Origin: Deminuibacter soli
Lineage (GTDB): Bacteria > Bacteroidota > Bacteroidia > Chitinophagales > Chitinophagaceae
Length of the DNA: 64,000 nucleotides
Direction: 5' to 3'
Assembly (NCBI RefSeq): GCF_003412455.1
Contig: NZ_QTJU01000001.1
Location: forward strand, 806,001-870,000
A model generated the notes under the pieces. That model was given only the letters and a program-made list of their open reading frames with translations. It was not told where the DNA came from and searched no databases. Shown here piece by piece: positions 23,965 through 31,673 of this stretch. The translations under genes and the position numbers were made by a program. Within the stretch, counting starts at the first letter, position 1. The number at the start of each line of letters is the position of its first letter.

Positions 23965-26334
23965 TTAACCATTATCAGATACTTCTAAATAGGGTGCAAA
24001 AGCTTTATGTATCTTAAAACGCTTTGTGCCCAATTTAGATGCAAGTATTTTAATTTTCTTGTCTGTTTCAAAATCGTAAACAAAAGCAAACTCGTCATTC
24101 CTTATTTCACGTCCTAGTAAGGAAAGCTCCACAAGACGATCTAAAAAAGCGTCTATCTTCTGTTCGGAGCTTATATCAATACTCGCAGAATTCATAAACG
24201 CAACAAGTTGATCTCTTGAAAGTGTACCATTCTCTCCAATTAAAACATAAAGAAAGGCTTCCATTTGGGCGTAAGAAACCTCATTCTCAACCACTATAGT
24301 TTTAAAAACCCAGCTACTGTACTCTTGCAGCGCCTTTTTTACATCCGATGCCAGAATTTGGGTATGGCCTCTTGATACTGCAATATTTTTAGCGGTGGTA
24401 AAAAAGAATATAATATCTCGAGGACGAGGTATTATGCTTTTAAAAATAAAATCTTTGACGGATTCGTTGTCAACCATATCTACAATCAATTCATCCCAAA
24501 AAAGACTATGGGTGATCTTTGATTTGTCGTTTAGTATATCAATACGTTCATTTATTAATCTTAAAAAGATTTCGGGATCTTCCCAGACTAATTTTGTTAT
24601 CTGGATTTTATCAGGCTCGGACGCATATTGAATTATATTCATGTATATGTCACTTCTTAAAAATATAACTAAGCAAAAATTGAATGGATGGGGGTTGCTT
24701 GGCTTACCTTTTAAGTCTTTAGATATGCGACCTATTACGTTGAGTAGTCCATAAATAAATTTGCCTACCATTTCCATGTCAGCATTTTTGCTCCATGATT
24801 TATCTAAGTTATCTATCAGGACGACAAGGCTATGTTTCTTGGAAAGATGGTTGATAATAAGCTCCTTCATCTTTTTGATTATCCCTTCATGAAGCACTTC
24901 GGCAGTTTTCAAACGGAAATCAGCTTGACTAAAAGAGTCTTTCAAGCTCGATAATTTACTAAGTTCTTGCTCTAATCGAGTTGAAAAGTCGGTTAAAACT
25001 ATCCTTCTGTTTTCTTCTACAAAAGCAATAATTTCTTCATCATTTTTATCTAATGCATATAATGGCTTTTCTGAAATGCTTGGAAAAATGCTATTCATTA
25101 TTTCGGTATATATAAGAAACTTCCAAATGGACTCAATTATATAACCACGCTCAAACTCGTCTTTTAAATTTAATAAAATAGATATTATGCCATCTATTTC
25201 AAAGTCTATCGGCTTTATAAGGCACACTTCATTTTTGACATTCTTTGATAATTTTGCATTCAAGTAATATAGTGTTGCCGTTTTGCCGGTCCCTTTTCTA
25301 CCGACAACAATATTATGTTCGTTCTTTATAAGGTTTTGCTCATGAACAGTATTGACATAATAGTCATAAAGATCATCTGCTTCATGTTCAGCGATAAAAT
25401 CGCCAAATTTTAATTTTTGCAAATAGCTCCTAGCTTTTACAGAAATTTCAGTCTTAATATTTTGTTGATAGAACTTAGGTAACTCATTTCTGACTTCAGT
25501 TAAAAACGACTCGATAATTTTTTTACATGTTTCTAAATTGTGAAATTTTTTAAGCAATTCCTTATAATCCATCGGAGTATCGTAATACTCTTCCGCAACC
25601 ATTTGTACTTTAACTCCGACACCCAGAGCTAATCCAGCAACTAAGGCACACTTAGCATTATGAATCTCATAACCAAACTTATTAGTGCTTGAAAATTCAA
25701 CTAATGCAGAGGGTGTTGATAATAAATGTTCAATATACCAAGATAGAGGCTGTACATTCCCTTCGTATGGATCGTCTATTGAATAAGTGAATTTATAGTC
25801 TTCAATTTTTTGGATAATCAATTTGTTATAATCAGTACTGTGTTGGCTTTTTAGATAGAATAATATTTTGTCTGTTTGTTTTTGTTCGACTGTTGAAAAT
25901 ATTGACTCTATAACATCACTATTGCTTTCGTACACTTTTTCCGAATCGAATTGCCTAATAATATCGTCACTACTCGTATATGATGAATAGCCAATTGGCA
26001 GAAGTAGCTGGAGCTCCTTGTATTTGTTAAACGAAGAGATGTTTGTCGTATCATTTATTAACCATATTGGTTTCTTTTTACCTATAGCAAACCCAATTTC
26101 AAATAGAACATTATCGTTTACCCCGGTGAGGTCTGCGCAGAAGAAATCACACTTCTCTATTTTTTTTAAAATTTCTGTAATAATAAGTTTACCTGAAATT
26201 TGTAGATTTCTCCATGATTCAAGGAAAACTAATCCATTATTCTTCCTAATATGAGATAAGGCTCTTTCAATGAATTCGCCGGAAGAACTTGGGTAGGAAG
26301 AATAGGCAAAGAAACCGTTTTTTATTATGCTCAT
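23965..26334 (-). CDS. P-loop ATPase with N-terminal TIR/NDT-like domain
   Basis: A 789-aa protein. Residues 1-130 have the pattern of nucleoside deoxyribosyltransferase/TIR-like folds: NGFFAYSSYPSSSGEFIERA, KIEKCDFFCADLTGVNDN, then VLFEIGFAIGKKKPIWLI. A helical linker leads to the NTPase: Walker A VVGRKGTGKTATL (about 343-355), Walker B SLVVLIDNLDKSW (about 502-514), and a C-terminal helical/winged-helix region (about 640-789). The LIDNLDKSW block resembles the Sll1717-type P-loop ATPases. Coupling an NAD- or nucleotide-cleaving-type domain to a STAND/KAP-like switch is a common anti-phage design. Function here is inferred. Confidence 0.72.
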   Translation of the reverse strand: MSIIKNGFFAYSSYPSSSGEFIERALSHIRKNNGLVFLESWRNLQISGKLIITEILKKIEKCDFFCADLTGVNDNVLFEIGFAIGKKKPIWLINDTTNISSFNKYKELQLLLPIGYSSYTSSDDIIRQFDSEKVYESNSDVIESIFSTVEQKQTDKILFYLKSQHSTDYNKLIIQKIEDYKFTYSIDDPYEGNVQPLSWYIEHLLSTPSALVEFSSTNKFGYEIHNAKCALVAGLALGVGVKVQMVAEEYYDTPMDYKELLKKFHNLETCKKIIESFLTEVRNELPKFYQQNIKTEISVKARSYLQKLKFGDFIAEHEADDLYDYYVNTVHEQNLIKNEHNIVVGRKGTGKTATLYYLNAKLSKNVKNEVCLIKPIDFEIDGIISILLNLKDEFERGYIIESIWKFLIYTEIMNSIFPSISEKPLYALDKNDEEIIAFVEENRRIVLTDFSTRLEQELSKLSSLKDSFSQADFRLKTAEVLHEGIIKKMKELIINHLSKKHSLVVLIDNLDKSWSKNADMEMVGKFIYGLLNVIGRISKDLKGKPSNPHPFNFCLVIFLRSDIYMNIIQYASEPDKIQITKLVWEDPEIFLRLINERIDILNDKSKITHSLFWDELIVDMVDNESVKDFIFKSIIPRPRDIIFFFTTAKNIAVSRGHTQILASDVKKALQEYSSWVFKTIVVENEVSYAQMEAFLYVLIGENGTLSRDQLVAFMNSASIDISSEQKIDAFLDRLVELSLLGREIRNDEFAFVYDFETDKKIKILASKLGTKRFKIHKAFAPYLEVSDNG

Positions 26335-26385
26335 TATTACGTGAATTATGTTCTAATTAACATTATGAGTTTAAGAAAATCAAAG

Positions 26386-26619
26386 CTACTTCTTCGATAA
26401 AGTGGATTCAAACAAATCTCTAATATCAACTTTCATTAAATCCGCTATTTGTACAAAAATCTCGACTTTGGGCTGCTGAGTATTATTAACCCACCTCGAA
26501 ACGGTAGTTTCGCTAACACCGATTTTTTCAGCCAGCCATTTATTGGTTTTATTTTGCTCAGCCAGAACAACTCTAATCCTATTGATATTACGGGGTGACA
26601 TCCTATTGAATTTGAACAC
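26386..26619 (-). CDS. XRE-family HTH regulator, 77 aa
   Basis: A Cro/CI-type domain (NKTNKWLAEKIGVSETTVSR, helix-turn-helix near residues 27-46, then KVEIFVQIADLMKVDIRDLF). It is the first gene of the operon with the TIR-like ATPase, starting 51 bp before it. Two matching palindromic sites upstream suggest autoregulation, similar to controller proteins of restriction and defense systems. Confidence 0.8.
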   Translation of the reverse strand: MFKFNRMSPRNINRIRVVLAEQNKTNKWLAEKIGVSETTVSRWVNNTQQPKVEIFVQIADLMKVDIRDLFESTLSKK

Positions 26620-26664
26620 TTTGTATTTGAAATATAGGGTGAATACCGTGGAATGAAAATTGTT

Positions 26665-26698
26665 GTCTTTTTGCGACTAAATATTGTCGTTATACGAC
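26665..26698. promoter_or_regulatory. tandem operators of the HTH/ATPase operon
   Basis: Two 13-bp sites, GTCTTTTTGCGAC (26665-26677) and GTCGTTATACGAC (26686-26698; perfect dyad GTCGT-TAT-ACGAC), both preceded by TT and followed by TA, with centres exactly 21 bp apart (two helical turns). They lie 46-80 bp upstream of the HTH start. Confidence 0.6.
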
Positions 26699-26812
26699 TA
26701 TTTATTATCTTAGTGGGAATAATGAAAATCCAGATGTTTTTTAATGACAGTTAAATCGCGATGCCTATTTTTGCAGGCATATTAAAATATTAAGCGTGTT
26801 TGCTTTACTTCT

Positions 26813-26983
26813 CGTCCTTGAAACTACGACCTTCAGCGACTACGGGAATAAGAGTAAATCGCTCACGTCATGGCGTGGGCGTTCTTATTCGTAGTCAAGG
26901 GTGTCGTAGCCCTCAAGGACGGTAAGAACTAACCCACGTCCTTTTTTGTTGAAACCAGCCACAGCAACGGGTTATTTCTTACC
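26813..26983 (+). ncRNA. structured leader RNA / attenuator candidate
   Basis: The 109-nt fold 26813-26921 has nested stems: CGTCCTTGA/TCAAGGACG (9 bp), CTACGAC/GTCGTAG (7), GACTACG/CGTAGTC (7), AATAAGA/TCTTATT (7) and an apical GCTCACG/CGTGGGC (7, loop TCATGG). The 3' strand AAGGACG (26915-26921) can instead pair with CGTCCTT (26937-26943), which is followed by a T6 run, a classic intrinsic terminator. A third hairpin (26921-26935 with 26969-26983) competes too. A TATTTTTG promoter box lies at 26766. The arrangement looks like a transcription switch ahead of the histidine kinase gene. Confidence 0.6.
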
Positions 26984-27069
26984 ATACAACTCGCTTAATC
27001 CCAGCATTCTAATTCTTTCTCCTAATCATAACCAGGCTAGGGCTAACCAGGTTATCAAGCTATTATTTT

Positions 27070-27822
27070 ATGGGATATTCAGAAAAGAGCAGCGGGGCCA
27101 TTAATGATTCAGAACCCCTTTCCAGTCAGGAAACGACAGACAACAAACACATTCAAATCCAGGAGCTGTTTTTGGGGATTTTTGCGCATGAGTTGCGAAC
27201 CCAGTTTGCCGGTATAATACAGGCGTGCGGTTATTTACGCGGAGAAAAAAGTGAACTTTATCTGTCGGCCATAATTACCATTAGTAAAAGTACCCTACAC
27301 GTATTAGACAACATGCTTTCCACTGTCAAGATTAATGCAGGTAAGCTGACGATAAATCCAACAAATGAAACGTTCCTTTTCAGCAGCTGGCTTTCAGAAC
27401 TGATAGCCCCCTTTGAACTGCACTCCCGTATGAAAGGGAATGATATTCAAATTTTCTACGGCACCGGCACCGATACTTTGCTAATCAATACAGATAAAGT
27501 AAAATTAGGTCAGGTGCTTGCCAACCTGTTGTCCAATGCCATCAAATGTTGTACACGCTCAACCAGTATTGACATTATTGCCAATGCAACAGAAAGCGGA
27601 CTGCTCCTACAGGTTAGGAATCGAGGCATTCAAATCCCGACTGAAAAGGAAAGCCATCTGTTCGAGCCATTCTATCAACTTGATAACGGCCTTGCCGGTA
27701 GTGGATTAGGACTATTTCTTAGCCGCATATATACGGAAGCACTTGGTGGCTCTATTGAAGTCGATTGCCAAGCAGATACAACCGTCTTTTCCATCCTACT
27801 TCCATGTTCTACTTCTCACTAA
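27070..27822 (+). CDS. orphan histidine kinase, no sensor domain
   Basis: A 250-aa soluble kinase. The H-box is LGIFAHELRTQFAGI with phospho-acceptor H40; the N-box LANLLSNAIK and the glycine boxes (GLAGSGLGLFL) form a complete HATPase domain. There is no PAS, GAF or membrane segment, and no response regulator nearby. Bacteroidetes mobile elements often carry two-component proteins (RteA/RteB type) that control excision and transfer, so a regulatory role in the element is likely. It follows the structured leader RNA by about 86 bp. Confidence 0.85.
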   Translation: MGYSEKSSGAINDSEPLSSQETTDNKHIQIQELFLGIFAHELRTQFAGIIQACGYLRGEKSELYLSAIITISKSTLHVLDNMLSTVKINAGKLTINPTNETFLFSSWLSELIAPFELHSRMKGNDIQIFYGTGTDTLLINTDKVKLGQVLANLLSNAIKCCTRSTSIDIIANATESGLLLQVRNRGIQIPTEKESHLFEPFYQLDNGLAGSGLGLFLSRIYTEALGGSIEVDCQADTTVFSILLPCSTSH

Positions 27823-27846
27823 TCATTAACTATCTAAATCGTACCC

Positions 27847-28764
27847 ATGTTAAACAAACTATCTCATTTGTCCAAAAATCAGCTTACTGCGCTTCGGAAC
27901 CTAACTCACAAGATTATACAGGTAATTAAGCCCGAAAAAATAATGTGCTACGGCAGTCGAACAACGATTGCAAAAGATTGGACAATTTTTGGCGAGGATG
28001 ATGTATGTAAGAAACATACATATCCTACCACATACGACCTTGTTATAATTACTAATGCTGATGAAAAAAAAGAAGATCACGAATTGATTCAAACTATAGA
28101 ACAGCAGGCAGCAGGTTTAAATTGTGATGTTACCAGTGTGATATTAAAAACCACTGCATTCAGTCAGGCGCTGGAAGCTGGCTGGCGTTTTTTTACAACT
28201 GCTTATAGTAAAGGAATTATGCTTTACGACAGCAATGCGAATATTTTTTATGCACCTGTACAACCTTTTGATAATGCAGACCTAAAAAAAGCAATGGAAG
28301 CGCACTGGAACCAGTGTTTCCCCATTGCCCAACGCTTCTACAAAACAGCAGAGGGCTGTATAAAGGATAATTGGCCGGAACAAGCTCTTTTTAATTTGCA
28401 TCAATCTGCACAGCATGCCTGTATGGCACTGCTTAGGTCAATTACTGGCTACAGATCAACAACACACAACCTTTCACGTCTTCTGGCCTTGATTGAGAAT
28501 TTTACAATGGTGCCAACCACCGTTTTTCCATGCCTCACAACGGAGGAAACAGAACTATTTAATCTTTTAAATAAAGCCTATTCTGAGGCCCGCTATAAAG
28601 AGAGCTATACTGTACCGCTTGAAGTAGCGAAAGTGCTACAGGGCAGGGTTAAAGAACTAATGACAGTGACAGAAGATGCATACAAAAAGCGACTGGCATC
28701 TCTCGTGTTGCTGGAGAGCGTATCCTTTCCTGTAACAGTTGACAAGGCTGTTAACGCCATTTAA
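27847..28764 (+). CDS. MNT-HEPN protein (nucleotidyltransferase plus HEPN)
   Basis: A 305-aa protein. The N-terminal half is a degenerate minimal nucleotidyltransferase (IMCYGSRTT ... TTYDLVIITNADE); the GS motif is present but the acidic strand is not the canonical DxD. The C-terminal half is a HEPN domain (QALFNLHQSAQHACMALL, YRSTTHNLSRLL). Split MNT/HEPN pairs are toxin-antitoxin systems; here both are in one chain, a form common in Bacteroidetes mobile elements. It follows the kinase by 24 bp. Confidence 0.72.
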   Translation: MLNKLSHLSKNQLTALRNLTHKIIQVIKPEKIMCYGSRTTIAKDWTIFGEDDVCKKHTYPTTYDLVIITNADEKKEDHELIQTIEQQAAGLNCDVTSVILKTTAFSQALEAGWRFFTTAYSKGIMLYDSNANIFYAPVQPFDNADLKKAMEAHWNQCFPIAQRFYKTAEGCIKDNWPEQALFNLHQSAQHACMALLRSITGYRSTTHNLSRLLALIENFTMVPTTVFPCLTTEETELFNLLNKAYSEARYKESYTVPLEVAKVLQGRVKELMTVTEDAYKKRLASLVLLESVSFPVTVDKAVNAI

Positions 28765-28795
28765 TAATGCTGACTAATCGTTTTAAAACAATTTT

Positions 28796-29161
28796 ATGGC
28801 AAATCGCATAGGGAAAGATGATTTACGTAATACCAAAGAGTTTTATCCTATAAGGCTGGGATTTTATGGCGCGTTATCAGAAGGAGATCTGAAACGCCAC
28901 ATTGATAATGATACGCTGGTTTATAAGCATTGGCACTTGCAGTCATTAAACCTGCAAATGGTAACCAGACAAGGATTTATCTTTTCTAATTCAAACGGCT
29001 CCATCCGTTATAGTTTGACATTAAAAATAGAAGCTAATACGCTCTATATTGCCTGCGACTGTGACAGACGTGTAGAAAGGCTTTGCCACCATGCTTGTAA
29101 CGCTTTAAAGCACCTAATATCAATAAAAGGCGAATCCGTTTTTAGCGGAAAGCTGGCCTGA
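28796..29161 (+). CDS. SWIM-like zinc protein, 121 aa
   Basis: The C-terminal segment ACDCDRRVERLCHHACNALK fits the SWIM zinc motif CxC-x(n)-CxH. The N-terminal 60 residues are of unknown fold. It follows the MNT-HEPN gene by 31 bp, so both are probably one operon with the kinase. SWIM domains bind nucleic acid or protein; function here is not known. Confidence 0.6.
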   Translation: MANRIGKDDLRNTKEFYPIRLGFYGALSEGDLKRHIDNDTLVYKHWHLQSLNLQMVTRQGFIFSNSNGSIRYSLTLKIEANTLYIACDCDRRVERLCHHACNALKHLISIKGESVFSGKLA

Positions 29162-29171
29162 TAGTTTCTTT

Positions 29172-29200
29172 GGCCCACCTTTAGCCGGTGGGCCTTATTA
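29172..29200 (+). terminator. terminator; rest of gap empty
   Basis: An 8-bp GC-rich stem (GGCCCACC / GGTGGGCC, 7-base loop) followed by TTATTATAT. It ends the kinase/MNT-HEPN/SWIM operon. The remaining bases up to 29477 show no convincing gene or repeat. Confidence 0.7.
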
Positions 29201-29477
29201 TATAACTGCCTATTTAACCCTCTTTGTTATTATTATACTCTCTCTATAGGGGCTAGCCAATTGCGTTACATCTTTTTTTGCAGACGAAGGCAACTTGCTT
29301 AGTATCTTTCAGAAGGTGCCTAGAAATACTTAACAGGAAGTTTTTTACCAAGTCAATCAGCTTTGAGGGTTTATTAAGAATAGAATAGGCGAATACCCTG
29401 TAGTCGTTTTGCGTGAGATGCTACTTAACGCACTCTCCGGTAGGACCAGTAGGTACTATATGGTGCAGTAATATTCC

Positions 29478-30347
29478 TTACTCAGATGGTACACCGGCAG
29501 GCGTATGGGTCAATCCGTTTAACATACGAGTTAACCAGCTAGTCATCTCAATGATTGGTTTTCCTGTTTCGATAGCCATATTACGGATAAACAGACTTTT
29601 ATCAGCGAGAGCAATATGCTTTTCCAGCATATTGATTATTCTCGTTTTTAAATTATTATTTTCAGCTATAATTAAGGCTAGTTCACGGCCGATAACTATT
29701 GATGCTATATCCTGCATTGTCATTTTATTTACTTCTTCTTCCTCTACCTGAAATATATCAAGGTTTTGCTCACTGTATACCAGGTCTGACTGAAGGTCAA
29801 AAAAGTGTTCAATGATATTGGCAATATCCCTGGGGTCTTTCTCTCTCTTCTCAGGCCGGTCATCAAAAGCGATCAGCTTTAGAAGCACAATCGCCGGCAG
29901 CGTGGCGACCTTGAAATGGTGCCCGGTTTTCAGTGTAACTGCGTTTGTTCCCGCCTGATATACTTCATGAAAGCCGTTTACCCTGATACTGGACATTCCG
30001 ACCGCGTCGAGTTTAACGCTGGCGTCAATTTCAATTCCACCGAATGGTAATATGTCTACATTTATTCCACTTGGAGTAATCAATACAAAACCATTTTGTG
30101 CTGTTGTATTAAAGCCTTTGTTGTCTTTCAGATACTCTCTTATTGTCTGGTATTCTTTTTCTGAACCTACCAGTACGGCAAAATCCACGTCTTTTGATGT
30201 ACGTGACGTTTTTCCTCCCTGAGAATACCACACATCCCGCGCAATGGCCCCTATCAGGTAATAATCAATGTTCAATGTTTTGAACGCATCTTCTAGTTCA
30301 TTAAAGACGTCTTTTAAATCTTCTTCTTTTATACTATTCAAATTCAT
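29478..30347 (-). CDS. AbiEii-type nucleotidyltransferase toxin
   Basis: A 289-aa nucleotidyltransferase. YYLIGAIARDVWYSQ corresponds to the glycine-containing first motif and RTSKDVDFAVLV to the DxD metal-binding strand; INVDILPFGG supplies the third acidic residue. The C-terminal half is helical. It overlaps the AbiEi-like antitoxin gene by 14 bp. Type IV abortive-infection toxins of this type transfer nucleotides to targets such as tRNA and stop growth on phage infection. Confidence 0.72.
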   Translation of the reverse strand: MNLNSIKEEDLKDVFNELEDAFKTLNIDYYLIGAIARDVWYSQGGKTSRTSKDVDFAVLVGSEKEYQTIREYLKDNKGFNTTAQNGFVLITPSGINVDILPFGGIEIDASVKLDAVGMSSIRVNGFHEVYQAGTNAVTLKTGHHFKVATLPAIVLLKLIAFDDRPEKREKDPRDIANIIEHFFDLQSDLVYSEQNLDIFQVEEEEVNKMTMQDIASIVIGRELALIIAENNNLKTRIINMLEKHIALADKSLFIRNMAIETGKPIIEMTSWLTRMLNGLTHTPAGVPSE

Positions 30348-31368
30348 GTTTCAGGTTATTGTTGTAAAGTATTTCCGCTGTTTCTAGGCAGCGGGGTTCA
30401 TCGGTGATCATCAGGTCGGCATACACCAGCAAATCAGGAGTTTGACGGTAGTGCATTGGTACATCCGGACTGTTATTCCAGAATTTCTCATACACCTGTA
30501 CATTACCTTCTGCGGTGGTAGGTATCAGCTGCAGCTTTACCATGATTTCATTTTTACGCAGATCAGTATATACGGTGTATATCTCCGGGTTAAGGTATTG
30601 CGTAATTCTTTCTGCTGCCAGCTCACCTCCCACATACACATCTTGATGGATTCCATCAACAAGCATGTTACGTAAACCTACCCGGTTGGCGGCACGGAAA
30701 TTACCAATATGCAACGTCGGTTTCAATACATCCCGGTAACCTTCTATCCAGCGGTCCAGCAGTGCTTTCTTTTTTTGTATGACAAATTTTTTCTTATCCA
30801 GTGGCAGCAGATAGCCGGCGTCTTTCAAGCCTTCCATTATCAATGGTATGTTACCCAATGCTACACCTGTTTGCTCCGCAATTTTTCTGTAAGTCTGGTT
30901 AATCATTTCCTGCTGCCATAAAAATTGGAATACGACTTTTAAGCCCTGTTTTGTAAATGCACGGTTCACACCAGTTGCCCTTTCGGTCTGGAGCTTTTTC
31001 TGGCCATCTATCCATATATATGTATTGGCATGTTGTATATATACATTCCCCGCAGTATCGATATAGCTGATCTTTCGCTTACGCAGTTCTTCTTTTATCT
31101 GTGGGTAAAGCCTGTCTACGACATATAATAAAGGATAATTTCCGCTTGGATCTGTTAACCGTTTATTCATGAGGTGAAAGTGCCGCATCTCCCTTTTTAC
31201 ATCCGCCCAAAACACCAGACCACCGTTTTCCAGTTCCAGACGCACCTCGGCATCCAGCCCTCTGTCATGACCGAAATCTGCTAATGTGTAATAGCCTTTT
31301 ATGCCCGTTATTTCTTGTAGTGCGTCTAAGGCTTCTCTTAGTATGATATCATCTTCTTTTTTGTTCAT
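30334..31368 (-). CDS. AbiEi-type antitoxin/repressor
   Basis: A 344-aa protein. The region KGYYTLADFGHDRGLDAEVR near residue 25 and a winged-helix segment (QEMINQTYRKIAEQTGVALG, near 155-175) fit the AbiEi antitoxin family common in Bacteroidetes. Such antitoxins neutralise the toxin and repress their own operon through inverted repeats; two such repeats lie directly upstream. It overlaps the toxin start, giving antitoxin-first gene order. Confidence 0.75.
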   Translation of the reverse strand: MNKKEDDIILREALDALQEITGIKGYYTLADFGHDRGLDAEVRLELENGGLVFWADVKREMRHFHLMNKRLTDPSGNYPLLYVVDRLYPQIKEELRKRKISYIDTAGNVYIQHANTYIWIDGQKKLQTERATGVNRAFTKQGLKVVFQFLWQQEMINQTYRKIAEQTGVALGNIPLIMEGLKDAGYLLPLDKKKFVIQKKKALLDRWIEGYRDVLKPTLHIGNFRAANRVGLRNMLVDGIHQDVYVGGELAAERITQYLNPEIYTVYTDLRKNEIMVKLQLIPTTAEGNVQVYEKFWNNSPDVPMHYRQTPDLLVYADLMITDEPRCLETAEILYNNNLKHEFE

Positions 31369-31378
31369 TTTTTCCTGC

Positions 31379-31469
31379 GTTCACTGTCAGTGAACGTGTA
31401 AATTTAGTGAACATATTCGTTGTTTTCTATTTTTTGTTCGCTTTTTTCTCTTGTTCACTGACGGTGAAC
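31379..31469. promoter_or_regulatory. two AbiEi-type operator palindromes
   Basis: Two 17-bp inverted repeats: GTTCACT-GTC-AGTGAAC (31379-31395, perfect) and GTTCAC-TGACG-GTGAAC (31453-31469), 74 bp apart, about seven helical turns. A half-site AGTGAACA (31406) lies between. The first lies 11 bp before the antitoxin ATG. Their symmetry suggests cooperative repression with looping. Confidence 0.7.
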
Positions 31470-31480
31470 ATAGGTGTAGG

Positions 31481-31588
31481 ATGAACGAAAACCCCTTATT
31501 GAAATTAATGATTGAAAATCAATGCAATATATTAGCATGGTTTAATTCGGACAATAAGCCTTTCCAGATATTGGATCACAATGATTAA
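31481..31588 (+). CDS. possible small protein, 35 aa
   Basis: A 35-codon frame (MNENPLLKLMIENQCNILAW...) runs rightward from 12 bp past the distal operator palindrome, divergent from the AbiEi gene. Composition is protein-like, but ribosome-binding evidence is weak. The last 85 bp of this gap up to the integrase stop show nothing recognisable. Confidence 0.3.
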   Translation: MNENPLLKLMIENQCNILAWFNSDNKPFQILDHND

Positions 31589-31673
31589 ATCCCGCTGCTC
31601 AAAATCGCTGATGCATTCCATACTTTGCCATAAGCAATATGTACAATTGCACAAATGCAGACTGTTTTCTATT

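Noticed and set aside
26921-26983. Integron attC site
   Set aside because: Ends lack the RYYYAAC/GTTRRRY core sites, and no integron integrase is nearby.
29413-29751. 112-codon plus-strand frame
   Set aside because: It mostly overlaps the well-supported AbiEii-type gene on the other strand and has no recognisable features.
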